A stretch of DNA of 64,000 nucleotides. Source: Phragmites australis. Taxonomy: Eukaryota; Streptophyta; Magnoliopsida; Poales; Poaceae. The stretch is taken from assembly GCF_958298935.1 (NCBI RefSeq), contig NC_084921.1:48595001-48659000 (forward strand), written 5' to 3'. Position numbers and translations under genes: made by a program. This document shows, in pieces, positions 9,601 to 22,396 of this stretch. Every line of letters begins with the position of its first letter. Position 1 is the stretch's first letter. The notes below the pieces were generated by a model. That model searched no databases and was not told the origin of the DNA. It saw only the letters and a program-made list of their open reading frames with translations.

Positions 9601-12600
9601 AGAAGTGTACTAGTAATTCAGTTCTTACTCAAAATCCCCATCCCAGTTCACATTTCATTTCGGAGCCAGGGTTGAGCCTACGCCCGAAACCTAACACCAC
9701 GCAAACACACTTTTTGTTATTATACTTTTAAGATGACACGCCTCCCCTTTGTCCCGCAACTTTTACATGCCATTTGCTCGTCATCGTTGCACTGTTTACC
9801 ATCCCAGGATTCTAGTTACTAGTACTATTTTCTTCGTAGGAGAGTAAAAGCAGGGCGGACCCTTGCTGTAGCGAGACGGATAGATTCCTCAGCCAGCATA
9901 GCTACTGTGTGGTACCGGACTAATGCTGCACCCTTTTTGACCCTGTTATCATCATGGTTGTAATCATCTGCCTCCTACCACAGCAGCATCAATGCCTGCA
10001 GAACTACTTACGCGTACAGTTTTTTCTAGACCAACCTTTGGACAAAGTACCAATTACCACTGATGGTGTTAGATACAAATCAACGGCAGAATCGAATGTG
10101 AAATTACTTTGTACACCATCTAATACAAGTTTGCGAGATTGCCATACCCGAGGACTGTCACAGACATAATTCTGATAACCAATACCAGTAAGAGGATAAA
10201 TTAACGAAAAGGGATGTGCTACAAGGGTTCAGAGTAGACTTCATAAACCAGTGTTTAGTGGTAACTCACCTGTTGAAATAACCAGAAATCCTGGGTTTTC
10301 TGGTCAGCATCTACTAGTTGAATTTTCCTCATCTTGTTATCAGATCAATACCATGGGTTAACAAAAATCTCAAACCAGCTGGTACTGCTACTTCGTGAAT
10401 TTTCCTAACAAAAATCACTGAAATCCGTTCACTTGATTTAATGATGTTGCAGCATATAGCTATGCATTTATACTAGTAGCTTTTAAATTTTACCTTCGTG
10501 CATAGCTAAAAATATCGGAAAACAAATAGTACATGAAGCTACCACGTGATCACAAAGTCACAGGCTAACTTCCACAGCTGCATCGAACAAAAGCCTCCAC
10601 TGACATCAAACCTGTCCTACCAGTTTGGATCGCTTTTAGTCGCTTCAGTCTTTTGCTTTACCCAAGAATTTTTAGCATGTGGCATGTCTTCGTTCACATC
10701 ATTCAAGTCCTTTGAATATACAATTTTACAGCAATGCTAAGGCAAAATCTAAAAGTAAATATAGTTTTCTTTAACTAAGTCCACTGTGTTAGTACCATAG
10801 TCTTGATCACATTCCAAACTAATGTCATCTTCTCCTGCATTTAGACATGCGAAAGGGGAAAATAGTACTATAGCCATTAAGAACAAAATGGAGAGAGGCA
10901 AGGCATCATAATATAGACATGAGAAACTGATCAGATTCAAATGATATAAATACTTAAACAATAGTGGTAAATTCCAGTTCCATATTCAGCGTTGATGAAG
11001 TTCAGAGTTATCTCAGAACTATAAACTGTACCATTGACAAGTGCAGTGCAGTGCATGCAGTAGACTACAGTAAGACAGCCTTATCTGATAAGACCTTTCA
11101 GTGTGCCGGACGTAGATGCAAATGCACCAAAAAGTTCCTGCATAGACCTTTTCGTTTCATTGCAGGCTCCAGACGAGCAGCCCCACAAGCCTAACATAAA
11201 CCAGTTATTTGTCACTAGTCCAACATATCTCAGATAAGCCTTAACTCTAATTAGGAGAACAAACCTAGATGCTCCAAAATTCCCCACTGCTAATTTTTCA
11301 CCATGTCTCAAAGTCACACCTCATTTTGTTTCCTTGGTCAAAGATCACCCAGATTCTTCTGTTTGTAGGGCACACTCAACTTATATGATAAATATTCTCC
11401 TAATACCTCAGATAAGCCCTGCTATTCTACTTTCCCTTTTGAGTGGCAAAGAGGGTGTGCGCTTACTGAATAGTAACCAAGTTGATGATAAGTTAAATTC
11501 TGAATGGACCAAGGGAGTTTGTAATATTGGCTGAGTAAAAATCAAATATTCTGGGGATTTTTGTCTTGCAGATCAGGTTTAAGTTAGCTCAACCCAAAAG
11601 GCATTTATGCAACACATCTCATTAAGCAGCAATGCTTGATTGATCGAACCCATGTTGCAAAGAATGGATAGAATGCGATTATGGCTATCATCACATAGGC
11701 TTCTCCAACATCTGCTTATCCCAGGGAAAAAATTCCATGGGTGACATGGGTCCCATTAGGTCATGACTCCAGCAAAGTACGCATGACCTGCACATGACGG
11801 AACAGGCCCAGTAACTAATCAACTAAAACATGGGTCGCCTCATTGGGTCCATCATGCTCACAAACTTCAGGGAAACTACAAACGAGCTATCATACATAGC
11901 TAGTGGTCCCCCAAATATAACCACTATCTCATTCTGAGCATGGAAGCACCACAGAATGTTAGGCATATCAGCATAAGAACTACAGGTACCAGCGACATAT
12001 CAACAAATATTACTCACTCCTTCATTCTCTCCCAATGTGTGTGCATCTGCCGGACTGCTTGAACAACTGTCAAACCATACAGAATTAAGACAGCCGATTG
12101 GTTCAGGTTTTCAGCATTACCTTGGCAATGACAAATGGGGGTCTAACTCTCTTGAGATGGTTAAAAAAATCCTTCTTCAGTTCATATATCACTGAAACCA
12201 CATTTTATTGGTACTATAGCCTGATGGAGATTTTATGCTCAGCCGCTTACATTTATAACCTCCATAGAAAGAAAATTAGAATTTTTAACTTCAGCAACGT
12301 CCTGCTAAGCGTACAAACATTCTACTATAAAACTCAAATCAGTAATAACCGAAATTCAGTAAATCCACCTATGAGTTGAGCATGCGTTTGTAAAATTTAC
12401 TCCACCAAAATTCGTTGGTAGCCAGAGGCTGTCCATTGCCAATAAGTTCACATAGGAAGCTTTTGCAGTTCGGACCTCAGCTGGCAACCAACTTATCATT
12501 AAGGAGACTTCAGTTCCGACAAGAGTTAAATGATCTAACATGATACAGTAACTTTGTTATATCATGAGTATTCATAACATACTGACGTTGTGAGATCATC

Positions 12601-13094
12601 AAACACTAGGCACAAGCAGAGTGGGAGATGATAGTGAGAAAAAGAAGCAAGGAATCCAAAAGGGTTGACGGCCAGGTGGCGTCCCCGCTTACCACCTATC
12701 CATTCCATAGTGCTATATCTCCTCACCCCTCGGTAATCCAGCTCTACCGAATTCACACCCTCAGAAATAATCCTGATTCTAAATTTCCCACAACGCCAAC
12801 CCCATTAGAACCCCCAAATCCTGAGTTCACACATGTTCAAAATGGAAAATACTATTCATTTTGGAACAAAAGGACTGAATAGATTTCTATGTGTGATATT
12901 ATTTTTCCCTTTGCCACATGACAAAAGGAAAAAGAAACGGGAATAATCAAGTGAAGCAACTTTTTTTTTTTTTTTGCTACTTTGCAGCTACGGAATTCTC
13001 TCCCCATCCCATCCATTTCCCAGTGTACACGTTCTAAAGACAGTAAGAACAAAAACTGAGCACAAGGAAGCGAGCAACGAGTAACACCTGGACC
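9601..13094. other. Long intergenic stretch, no gene supported
   Basis: About 3.5 kb of AT-rich sequence with only short open frames (under about 95 codons), none with a domain I recognise. The right end should hold the 3' UTR of the FLA4-like gene, and a T16 run lies near 12961-12976. A non-coding transcript or unrecognised introns cannot be excluded. Confidence 0.4.
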
Positions 13095-14372
13095 TCATAC
13101 CAGAAATAGTAACAGATGCAGCTGTAGGTACATCAATCCTATACACCACCACACGGTCCCCTTTGTCATTGCAAATGCGGCTGACGACTTGTTATCCTCC
13201 TCGTGCAGGTCGGGCGGCAATGACAGCCTCGTCGGCGGTGTCTGCTCGTTCCCAGCGGCATCTGGTGCCATCGTGACCGAAGGTGGCGACACAGCGGTGC
13301 TGTCAGCATCGCCCTGGCTGAACATTTCCTTGGGCAGTAGAACCTTGGAGACGGCAAAGACTGCCACGGGATTTTGGTCGAACACTGTGCGGGTGATGGA
13401 TGCCTGTACAACGCCGGTGTCGATGGCGATGGAGCCATTGACGCGGGTTATGTTTAGGGTGAAGCGGCCAGCCTGAGTGTACTCGGTCGCGAGCGTGGGC
13501 TGGACGGGGTTCACGATGGACTCGAGGGAGCCGAGCAGGTAGTAAGAGTGCAGCACGTGGAAGCGGAGCATGACGGCCTTGCGCTCGGCGGGGAGTGACT
13601 GGAGGCGGTCGGTGGCGGGGAGGCCGGCGAAGGCGTCGTCGGTGGGGACGAAGACGGTGATGCCGGCGCCGTGTTCGTCGTCCTCGAACACGCCAGTCAC
13701 ACCGGAAGCCTGCAGCATTGAGGCCGCCACGTTGAATCCCCGCGCGTCGGCGAGGACGCGGGTGATATTGACCGGCGGGGGTGGGCGGCTCTCAGAGGCC
13801 GCGAGGTCGAATCCGAAGGGGGAGATGAGGCCGCCGACCGCGAGCACGCTGAGGTTGTATGGCACGGCGGTGACGGCGACGAGGACGGTGGCGTTCGAGC
13901 TCGGGGATGGCTCCGGCGAGCGGACGACGACGGTGGAGTTGGACCCCGCAGTGAGGTTGACGACGCCGAGGTCGGAGGGCGCGCGTCCCGTGGTCTGGAA
14001 CAGCGTCGTCACGAGCTTCCCGGAGGCGGGGAGGCGGGTGAGATCGGACGGGGAGAGGTACTCGAGCAGGACGTGGTACCGCAGTATGTCGGCAATGTCG
14101 GCGCCTGCGGCGGCCGCGAACGCCGAGGGCGACTGCGGCAGGTTGGCATCCGGCACGGCCAGCAGCGTCAGCGACGACCTCCCGGCCAGCTCACCGGCCA
14201 CCGGGGTGGACGCCAGCAGCCGCGCGAAGTCGGCGAAGTTGGGGAACGCAGCGAGCACGGCCGTCACGTTGACCCCTGCCGCCGGGGAAGGCAGCGCCGC
14301 CGCCACCGCGAGCAGCACCAGCACCGCCCCGAGCGCGAGGCGCGGCGAGATGGGAGGGGCGCCTCTCCCCAT
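13095..14372 (-). CDS. FLA4: Fasciclin-like arabinogalactan protein, FLA4/SOS5 type
   Basis: Single exon. The chosen ATG (MGRGAPP, strong context) gives 425 residues; an upstream in-frame ATG at 14393 in a weak context would add seven. A signal peptide spans about residues 1-33. Two FAS1 domains follow, at about 35-175 and 200-345; the second contains ITVFVPTDDAF and RFHVLHSYY. There are many N-glycosylation sequons (NVT, NLT, NST, NIT), then a Pro/Ser-rich stretch and a hydrophobic C terminus fitting a GPI-anchor signal. The blocks VLHSYYLLGSLESI-NPVQPTLATE and FDQNPV-VF-VSKVLLPKE agree with Arabidopsis FLA4/SOS5 as I remember it. That protein is an extracellular arabinogalactan protein in cell-wall and salt-stress signalling. 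The long open frames on the other strand are shadows. Confidence 0.95.
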   Translation of the reverse strand: MGRGAPPISPRLALGAVLVLLAVAAALPSPAAGVNVTAVLAAFPNFADFARLLASTPVAGELAGRSSLTLLAVPDANLPQSPSAFAAAAGADIADILRYHVLLEYLSPSDLTRLPASGKLVTTLFQTTGRAPSDLGVVNLTAGSNSTVVVRSPEPSPSSNATVLVAVTAVPYNLSVLAVGGLISPFGFDLAASESRPPPPVNITRVLADARGFNVAASMLQASGVTGVFEDDEHGAGITVFVPTDDAFAGLPATDRLQSLPAERKAVMLRFHVLHSYYLLGSLESIVNPVQPTLATEYTQAGRFTLNITRVNGSIAIDTGVVQASITRTVFDQNPVAVFAVSKVLLPKEMFSQGDADSTAVSPPSVTMAPDAAGNEQTPPTRLSLPPDLHEEDNKSSAAFAMTKGTVWWCIGLMYLQLHLLLFLV

Positions 14373-14739
14373 CTCGCCAGTGGAGCGGAGCATTGGAGTG
14401 GGGAGAGAGGAGATCAGGAGATAGATTATGACCGATGAGAAAGGGACGGAAGGGTTGCCTGCTGAGGGGGGAGTATTTTGGTCTTTTCTCCCCCACCTTT
14501 CCTGTTCGGTTGGTTTCGGTTTTTGCTTGCGGTCTTCTTTGCTGTTGGAATGGCGTGGTGTGTAGGTGGCTTGGACTGTAGCAACTACGCCAGCCCGCCA
14601 AGCAGTTTTGCAAAGTTTGTACCACGATATGCCTTGGTCCTATTCGACAAAGTGGTGCTCGTCGAGTCAGTCCTTCTAGGTCTAAAATACGGATAAGTAC
14701 TCTGCACCACAGCTTCATTCCTTATTGTCTCTACGCTCA

Positions 14740-14935
14740 TAAATACATGTCATTTAAAAAAAATATTTAGCTAAACTTTTACAAACAATAGTTTTCAAAA
14801 TATTTAGTTTAGAAATAATAAAATTATACGCGTAGATTTAAAAAATACTTTCCTAATATCACAAATTTAATGAATTTTATAAATATATTCTAATAAAAAA
14901 TAATAATCAAAACTATACATTAGAGACGTACCTTA
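14740..14935. mobile_element. Stowaway-type MITE remnant
   Basis: It starts with CATAAATACATGTCATTT and ends with an AATCAAAACTATAC-ATTAGAGACGTACC segment. These match in order the better-preserved element at 34569-34795 (CATAAATATATGATATTTT and AAAGACGTAATATTT). It lies in the upstream region of the FLA4-like gene. Terminal CTCCCTC is degraded, so the ends are approximate. Confidence 0.55.
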
Positions 14936-16349
14936 TCAAAACGTTATGTATTTGGTCATTATGACCAAATAGAGTATCATGCTTAGATTTGCTGATACAA
15001 CCTAAAAGACAAAATGTTAGGTAGTATGAACCCAGGTTAAGCCTGCGGACCCCTAGGATCCCACTTGCCTGAATATTAATGTTTTGATCCCATTTATCTA
15101 GAATTTTTTTCTGATGTTTTCGTTGAGATCTAGATGGATTGTTCACTCTGGCGTGTATGTCAAGGAGAGGGGAGACCCATAGGGCTCAAATGGAGCACGT
15201 GAGCAGTAAGGGGTGGTGAAGTATAGATTAGTTACTTATGTTCGGGTGCCACTCGAGTCCAAAACAGCAAGCAGGCTGAAGTCTCCTGTGAGGTCCGGAC
15301 TCCGGAGCTCTGGGATGACCTGAAAACATGTTCAGTTTGGTTTGAGAAATCTTGATCCAGTAGCAAATAGGCACCTTCCAAAAGATGGATCACCGGAAGA
15401 AAGAAGCAGCAGGAGACAAAACCAAATCCATCGTAAGAAATTTCAAAAGGAAAAGTTGTTCTTTGTCTTTTTATTTGTTTGAAAAGCTGGATGAGAAGTT
15501 CTCGACTCACCAGCCACCTGAATCGTGGGTAAGTGACAAGCCCCGGTGGTAAAACCTGTATCACATTACTGCAGTTAAATGGTTGCGGTTTGCACACAAT
15601 AAAGCAAGCAACTCACCAAACAAGCACAAAGAAATGAAGGCGAACACATCATTCAAAAAAAAGTAGTTTACCTTTGCCATGATATACTTGATCATTCGAA
15701 CAATCTCACACTTGAAGATCATGCACTGCACTCAGGAAACATCCAGTTTGCTACTACAATGGCAACATGAAGAACAAGAATCTTACAGTACAATTTACCT
15801 TTCGGCTGTAAATCTTTGAACTGATAGTACTTGCTTAGTGTCCAACCAAGTTACAGCAACTAATCCATAGAAAAATGTTAAAACAAAGAAGTAAAACATT
15901 GAGACAAAGGGGCAAAGGGCCAGCCTTGGAGAACTGATCAACACATTTCACCAAAACAAACAATGGTTGTCTTTCTTCAAAATTCTGTGTATGACGATTG
16001 CTTCCTAGCTGAGAAATGTACAAGGGAACTAGTACTACACCAAACAAACTAGCACTACGTTGTTAAGGAACAGCCCTAGATATTGCTAAATACATCTTTT
16101 GTCGATATGGATCAGTGTATTGTTAGCAACAGGATTAGCTCAGATGAAAAGAAATTGATATATCTCAGACACTCCAGGCTATACAAGCAGATGTTGCCCT
16201 GGGGAGGATGGAATGGACAAGCAACACTTTAGTAGGGGTGCTTGGAGATGGAACATCACACCACCAGGTGGCACGCAAAGAATGGGAATGCTATGATGCC
16301 AAGAAAGAATTAGGGTCAGTCAAATGAGTTAAGATACAACTATTAGATG
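14936..16349. other. Intergenic and 3' flank of the O-fucosyltransferase gene
   Basis: AT-rich sequence between the FLA4-like promoter and the last exon of the O-fucosyltransferase gene; both genes are on the minus strand. A 121-codon minus frame at 15232-15597 has no domain I recognise. The right part should be the 3' UTR. Confidence 0.4.
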
Positions 16350-18436
16350 CTATCTGGCCTGGATGGATTTGGAGTGTTCTGATTTGTTTGAACGACACAA
16401 GCAGTCAGGGCATGGAAAGGTGTATATAGATTCATTTGCCCTTTTCATTTCAATACCCTTAGCATCGCTATGTGTTCTCATATTGATCAGTTGACGTTTC
16501 AGTGACTTCCATCTGCACAAAAAAAAAAACAAAGCAGAATTTGAACAAGATGAAAAAACCATGTTTAAAAATGATGAATACAAGGCATCAAAGTCAAAGG
16601 TAATGATACACCCTTATGTCTAAAGAATGACAGTAATGACATACCCGATACGTGGATTATCAAATAGTATGGCCAATCTTCTTTTATCAGGCTTAATTGT
16701 TTTCGAATGGCCACCATACAAGTATCTCCTATGACCAATAAGGAAATGAGGAAAATTTCCGCCTTGTGTAGTCACAAAAACCTCGCTATGAACACAGACA
16801 CTGTAGTCAATAGCTGCCATCCTTGAGGAGAAATTCTGCAGGCACACGTTGTCTTAAATAGTAAATACTATAAATTCAGTACAGAAAAATTTTGCAGCCA
16901 TCCTATATACCATGAATGGAGCGAGTTCTTCATCCAATGCCAATGTTTCTTTTGTCTGTAAGAGAGGAAACATTTCAAGGAGAGGAGCCATGTTCTTCTC
17001 TGCTTTATATATCCTTCCAGAAGCCAAATAGATTGCAGTATTATTGCTGAAACCCATTGCTCGTAACATTAATCCAACCTAAACATCATATAAGCATATA
17101 AGGATGAAATTCTTTGGCAGTGTCTGTTGTATTTGCTTGAGGATGAAATTCCTGAAGTTTCTTTTCAAGCAGTAACACCATCTTTTAGATACAGGCCTAC
17201 CTCCAAAGGTGACAGTGGACATTTCCCATTCATCCTTATTGCTCCAGGCCTTATTACACGTCCTGGCCTAGTAAACTTCCCTCTCCAACCTCTTTCCCTG
17301 GCTGCATCCAATTCCTTCTTCTCGTTGTCACCACCATCAAAGACACAACAAGAGAAGGCAACCATATCCTGAAAAGGAAAGTTCTAGCTGAGAATTCTCC
17401 TGTCTAATTATAACGGGCCTACCTTGCATCATGAGCGGAAAACGAACAGGAAAAGCCACTTGTTTCCTATTCTTTTGATAACCAGAAGTCTAGGACCCAG
17501 CAGTATCTAAAACATCCTGGTGGTTCCTTTGCACCCTTATTTTGTCTTGTTATTTCATAAACAGACTAAGGATAAATCTTTTGTAGAGAAAACTAACCTC
17601 TTCAAAACGGAGATGCACTGCTACGTATTTCCCACTGTTTTCAGAGCTTTTTTCTCTCATTCGAGAAACTAAAGTGTTCGATAAAGTTGTGATTGGTTTA
17701 GAAAATTTTAAAGCTTCAAAATTAGCTAGACATCTCAGTCGCTGAACAGCAGGAGGAGCATCAAACGACAGCCGATTTGCAAATGGTGATATCCTTATGA
17801 ACCTGTAATTCAGATAAAATAGCTTCAAAGCTCATATAAGTATTATAACAATTATTACTTAGCAATATCACAAGAAAGTATTATCCTTATGAACCTGTAA
17901 TTAGTATTGGCTTCACAGCTCACCTTTCTTCGATCAACTTAGGAAGAACAACATCTTCATAGAACTGAATCGGAGACCAAGCCTTTATCTTGAAATTAAA
18001 TACATTACTCAAATTGTGACCAAACCGCTCCATTATGAACTCAGGCACCTTGTCAACCACTCGGATATCATTTTGTAAACGATGGACAAAGCGATCCTCA
18101 TCATAAATATCACTAAATTTGCTGTATCAAAAAATAAATGTCAGTAGTCTTATTATTCTATTTTAAGCAAAAACTGCGGCATTGATAAGAGATTTTCATC
18201 AATTGGCATGACAGGGGATACAAAAGATCAATTATTCTCAGAACAACCAGAAAGTATGTGCATATAAATGAAAGGATTATACATGGAACCATACGCATAA
18301 CAGATAACAGAGAATGGTGAGCATGTGTATAGTGGTCTTTCAAGCACTACTGGAACAAAAACCTAGCATTTTTAACCTTCTCAGTATTAGCATCAACCAA
18401 GTTTCGGCCATTGAACATAATTTGCATTATGGCATG

Positions 18437-18488
<52 letters not shown>

Positions 18489-20931
18489 AGGATCCCTCCA
18501 AATGCTATGATAGTGGAAATTTGGGATTATAAGAGTTGCATTCAGAAAACCGGCAACTGCAACTGCATTGCATATCTGCAAAACAATTTTAAAAGAAAAA
18601 AAACATTAGAAAGGAACTCAATGAACTAGATTATAAGGTAAATAACACAAGTGATAACAGTCATGAAGAACCACTAACGGAAGGCAATACCGATGTTCTT
18701 TGTTGATTCAGACCACCATTTGCCTCCACATATATATAGCCATTTGATTCAGGCAAACCTACCATAAGTAATCAATTATTATTAGATATTGCCCTCAAGA
18801 TAAAATTTCATTGCAGAAAATGTCACCTCCTAAAGTAAAAAAAATGAGTGATGAGACTAAAGCAAAATATGCCAAATACACTAAATATAATATATTGCGA
18901 ACTACAAGTTCATATGCATCTATCCATGGGCCGTGGCTCATATGCACCTATCACCGGCTCATAAGCATTAAGCGTACTTGCTCCTAACCTGTTTTACTAA
19001 TAAGCAGGCTGCTCAAAACCCAAGCCAAACCGGCCTCAGATTGCACACCAGGCAGTTCTGGAAGTGCCAGGCCTTGCTCTTCAGGCCAACACACCTAGAC
19101 CCAAAGCCCAAAACAGCCCAAGAATATTGATAAATTATTAAATTTACATATTTCGAGATAATATTAAATAATGTTACTATTTTGATTAAAAAATACAACA
19201 CAATTTGTACAAAAACTATGTTACTAACTATTCTCAGGACAATCCAAGCTCAGGCCAGGAAACTGAAGCACAAGTAACGGGGTGCTTCAGACAGGGTAGC
19301 CCATGAATAGATCTACTTATAGTTCAGAAGTCACTTCTGAGAATAGTTTCTTATTTGCAAAATTGAAATTTTAGAAGCTGTAAGCACGTAACTAAGATAA
19401 TAAAATACATCAAATGCATGTGCACTTGATGATACACTAGTACACATAAGATCTGTCAAATTTAGTCATCAAGTTAATGGAATACCACAAACTAGAAAAC
19501 TTTGAATGGAACCTATGTGGAATGAAACAAGCTACCTTCTTTCGAATTTGTCAAAGTCATATTAGTAGGAAAAAACCAACATTTGAAATTAGAAATATCA
19601 ATGAATATTCACAACATGTGAAATTCATTAATCACGACTCACGAGAAGAAAAATAGGAATGGCATACCGTTGGTGTTATTGCTTATGCAAGGTCGCCAAA
19701 TACCACCTTTGTAAGCATGTCGCCATACCGTCGCTAGCTACAAAAAAATAGCAATATCAATATGAATAAAAATGAGACACGGTTGCAAAACATGAATAAC
19801 TGAACTTAAGACAGAGTCTTGTAAATAGGGACAGGATGAGTTAAATGACAAATTTCAGTTGATAGAACAAAAGCATTAATTTTAGAAGCTGTAAAATTGT
19901 CTTCTACACACCTGTGCCATTTCCCTTGAGCTATGGGGAAATCAGTCTATCACTGAGTTACCCTAAGATTTTGAGTATTTAGATGGTCATTCGATTTAAT
20001 GTACAAACCCCAATAGGAACTATGTACAACTGGCACATACATTATCGCCCACACCAGCTGATCTGACAAAATTCCGAAATGTCAATTATCTGATTGTAAC
20101 CAAGCCAACCATTATCTGCCGATGAATAATATTCCATGACCCCGACAAGTTGAAGCAGGTATCAACTGGTGAAACGCCATCAGTTGCTCCTGTCATTCAC
20201 TACACACATGCACGAACTAACACTTAAGAAATATAAAACCGGTACTCCACACATATTTCTATGAGTTTACTGCCACTCTCCAGCAACTAGAAGATAAGTT
20301 AACCCAAAAAATGGACCAAATCAGCAGTCATAAAATAATCTGAACATGTACCAACCACTAGCCTACAGTTCACTTTCTCTGCTCGACCAGCAGACATGCT
20401 GAAACTTCGCATCCAATGATCCGAGTACGGAACACCACAACTAAGACAGCACGAGCATGCTTAAACCCAGAACGACCAAAGACTTCCATCACAAACATAA
20501 ATTCCCAGTCCAACAGACTGCGCCGCAGATGAGTAGGAGGAGCCCCTCACCGCATCGGTGGCGTTGTCGGCGTCCATGTCGGCGCGCAGGCGGTCGTACA
20601 GCTGCGGGCTGCGGTACATCGACCCCGGCGCCGGGCGCGAGATGACGCGGGGCACGCTGTCGAGCGAGATGGAGCCCATGTAAAGCAGCATCGCCGCCAC
20701 GTAAAGCAGCGGCGCGAAGAGGAACACCCCCTGCCGCCGCAACAGAGCCGCGAGCACCACCCGCGCCGCCCTCCACACCGCGCCCGCGCCGCCGCCGGCC
20801 CCGGCCCTCGCCGACCCTCCTCCCTTCACCGAGGCCTTCCTCCCCCACGCCCGCCGCGGCGACGATGGCTGCGACGGCACGGTCGCCCCGCCCCCCAAAC
20901 TCCCCAGCCGGCTGTACGCGTGGTTCTGCAT
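16350..20931 (-). CDS. GDP-fucose protein O-fucosyltransferase-like protein
   Basis: Ten exons in transcription order: 20551-20931, 19668-19737, 18691-18758, 18487-18575, 17924-18121, 17598-17802, 17201-17368, 16911-17078, 16645-16835, 16350-16512. All are GT-AG and join in frame to 566 residues. The first ATG is at 20931; the upstream in-frame triplet is GTG. After a basic Gly-rich cytosolic tail, a type II membrane anchor lies at residues about 69-85, so the enzyme should face the Golgi lumen. The catalytic part carries family landmarks: [17 protein letters not shown], the [19 protein letters not shown] block, [28 protein letters not shown] and [19 protein letters not shown]. Plant members (PF10250, former DUF246) act on cell-wall polysaccharides or proteins, but the exact acceptor here is unknown. 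Odd points: a CT repeat starts within one 5' splice site and one 3' splice site is duplicated. Confidence 0.95.
17882..17902. repeat. 21-bp duplicate of a 3' splice-site region
   Basis: This stretch is identical to 17790-17810, 92 bp away, which contains the true 3' splice site and first bases of the exon 17598-17802. The copy lies inside the preceding intron, about 20 bp after its 5' splice site. It recreates an AG-GTTCATAAGG junction. Confidence 0.85.
18439..18485. repeat. (AG)n / (CT)n microsatellite touching a 5' splice site
   Basis: A 47-bp uninterrupted dinucleotide run. On the coding (minus) strand it is (CT)n and the T of the splice-donor GT (18486-18485) is the first base of the run. 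Confidence 0.95.
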
Positions 20932-21389
20932 CGAAGCCTCCAGCACCTTGCAATATTAGTAACCGCGCGAAGCCAGGGCTCGGAGTCGCAGTCCAGAGTT
21001 CGCGCTACGGTTCCTCCCGCGTGATCGCGCCTCCCCAGGGACGCGGAGGGGCAGAAGCAGCGGGTGTCGGCGGCGGCGGCGGGGCGGTGGCGCTGCGCTT
21101 GTGCGCGGCGCGGTCACAGCGCGTGACCGCGTCCGCGTGCGGCTCGGGCGGGTGGGGTGGATGGCTGCCTAGTGGCCCGGTGGTGGTGGTCTCGATGCGT
21201 CGTCGGATTTTGCGAATTTTTGTGTGCTTTTGAGGTGCGGCTTCGGTCGCGCGGCCCGCCGCTGACCGAGGATTTGTTTTGGCTTTCGGTCTGTTGGTTT
21301 GGGGGAATTTGCGCATGCGGCCATGCGGGGGATAGAATGATGTGGATTTGGAAAGGTTTTTAGACTGTTTTCAATTATATTCCTTTTAT
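20932..21389. other. Promoter side of the O-fucosyltransferase gene
   Basis: Very GC-rich to about 21200, then T/G-rich. It should hold the 5' UTR and promoter of the minus-strand gene. No TATA box stands out and overlapping open frames are compositional. Confidence 0.45.
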
Positions 21390-21640
21390 TTCGTTCACTT
21401 TTCGATTTCCTTTTCCGTTCTTATTTCTTTTATTTCCTCTCATCTCCGATAACTTCTCTTCGAGCGAAATCGCGAAGGAAAAGAAGAGAAAATCTCAGTC
21501 TGAAGAGTATGACCCTGGGAATCCCTTCGCGACGGGAACCGTGAAGGGAAACCGTTGAAGCGCTGAAGGGAAAAAAAATCCCGTCGTGAAGGGATTTTGA
21601 ACCCTGAAGGAAAACCGTTGGATACAATCTTAACGTTTGC
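21390..21640 (-). mobile_element. MITE-like repeat, copy 2 (inverted relative to 9345-9600)
   Basis: Reverse-complementing this block gives the same succession of pieces as 9345-9600: TCCAAC(G/A)G, the CCCTTCACGAC blocks, ATTCCCAGGGTCAT and GAGATGAGAGGAAATAAA. It lies directly upstream of the O-fucosyltransferase promoter. Confidence 0.65.
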
Positions 21641-22396
21641 GTTTGGAGAGTCCAGCTTTTCTGGCATGGGTGGCGGACACTTGGGTTTGGGAGTGGATGG
21701 GAGAGGAAAATTCCACTCATTTTTATGGGCGTAAGGGTTATTAAGATTTATATTTATTTTGATATTCGTATTATCTTATATTAAATTTCATATAAAAATA
21801 TTAAATAAATAAGAAAAGAAACAAAATGAAAGAATTATAGTTGGAGATGGTTAAGGAAACCGCGGCGCGGGGACTCGGATTGATATCTTTCCTCGTGTCG
21901 AAGTTACGTGGCTACGCAAGTTTGTCCTGGTTGGTATTAGATTCCTTCGAGAAGATGCTTTTGTCTGCAGGGCTCAAGCCAAGTACTGTACAAAAATCGG
22001 TTTTGGTCTCCTCTTTCCAAGTTTGTCACGATGCTGGTAGCCTTACATGGTGATTCGTATTCGGCAAGGTTTTAGATCGCAATTTTCGCGGCATCCCATC
22101 AAGGTCCACAAAACAACAAAAATTCTTCGTCGCGTGTTAGTATTAAAAATAAAATAGTAATGTAGTTCATATTTGAGAAAACTCATTAAAACATAGTATT
22201 TCAAAAGGTACTAATATAACATTAAATCAACTCTAGGTATAAAACACTCCTAGCACAAGCTTATAAACATGAATATGAACCTTCTAGCGAAGTTGAATTC
22301 CAAATTGACTTAGCTCTTTTGGCTTATAGACACAGTGGAGCAATGCTAGCTCCAGCTTTGGCAGATAGGGCATTGGAGCGATCCAAAATATATGTA
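21641..22396. other. Intergenic, no gene supported
   Basis: Mixed AT-rich sequence. A 70-codon plus frame at 21841-22053 has no ATG at its 5' end and no recognisable domain. Confidence 0.4.

Noticed and set aside
10749..12756. Possible extra gene or exons between the ENTH and FLA4-like genes
   Set aside because: Only short frames without conserved motifs or consistent splice sites. I cannot separate an unknown non-coding RNA from plain intergenic DNA.
13570..14424. 284-codon plus frame opposite the FLA4-like gene
   Set aside because: Antisense shadow; Arg/Ala/Ser-rich without a domain, while the minus strand gives a full FAS1 protein.
18393..18629. Ser/Leu and Arg/Glu repeat frames
   Set aside because: They are translations of the AG/CT microsatellite in an intron.
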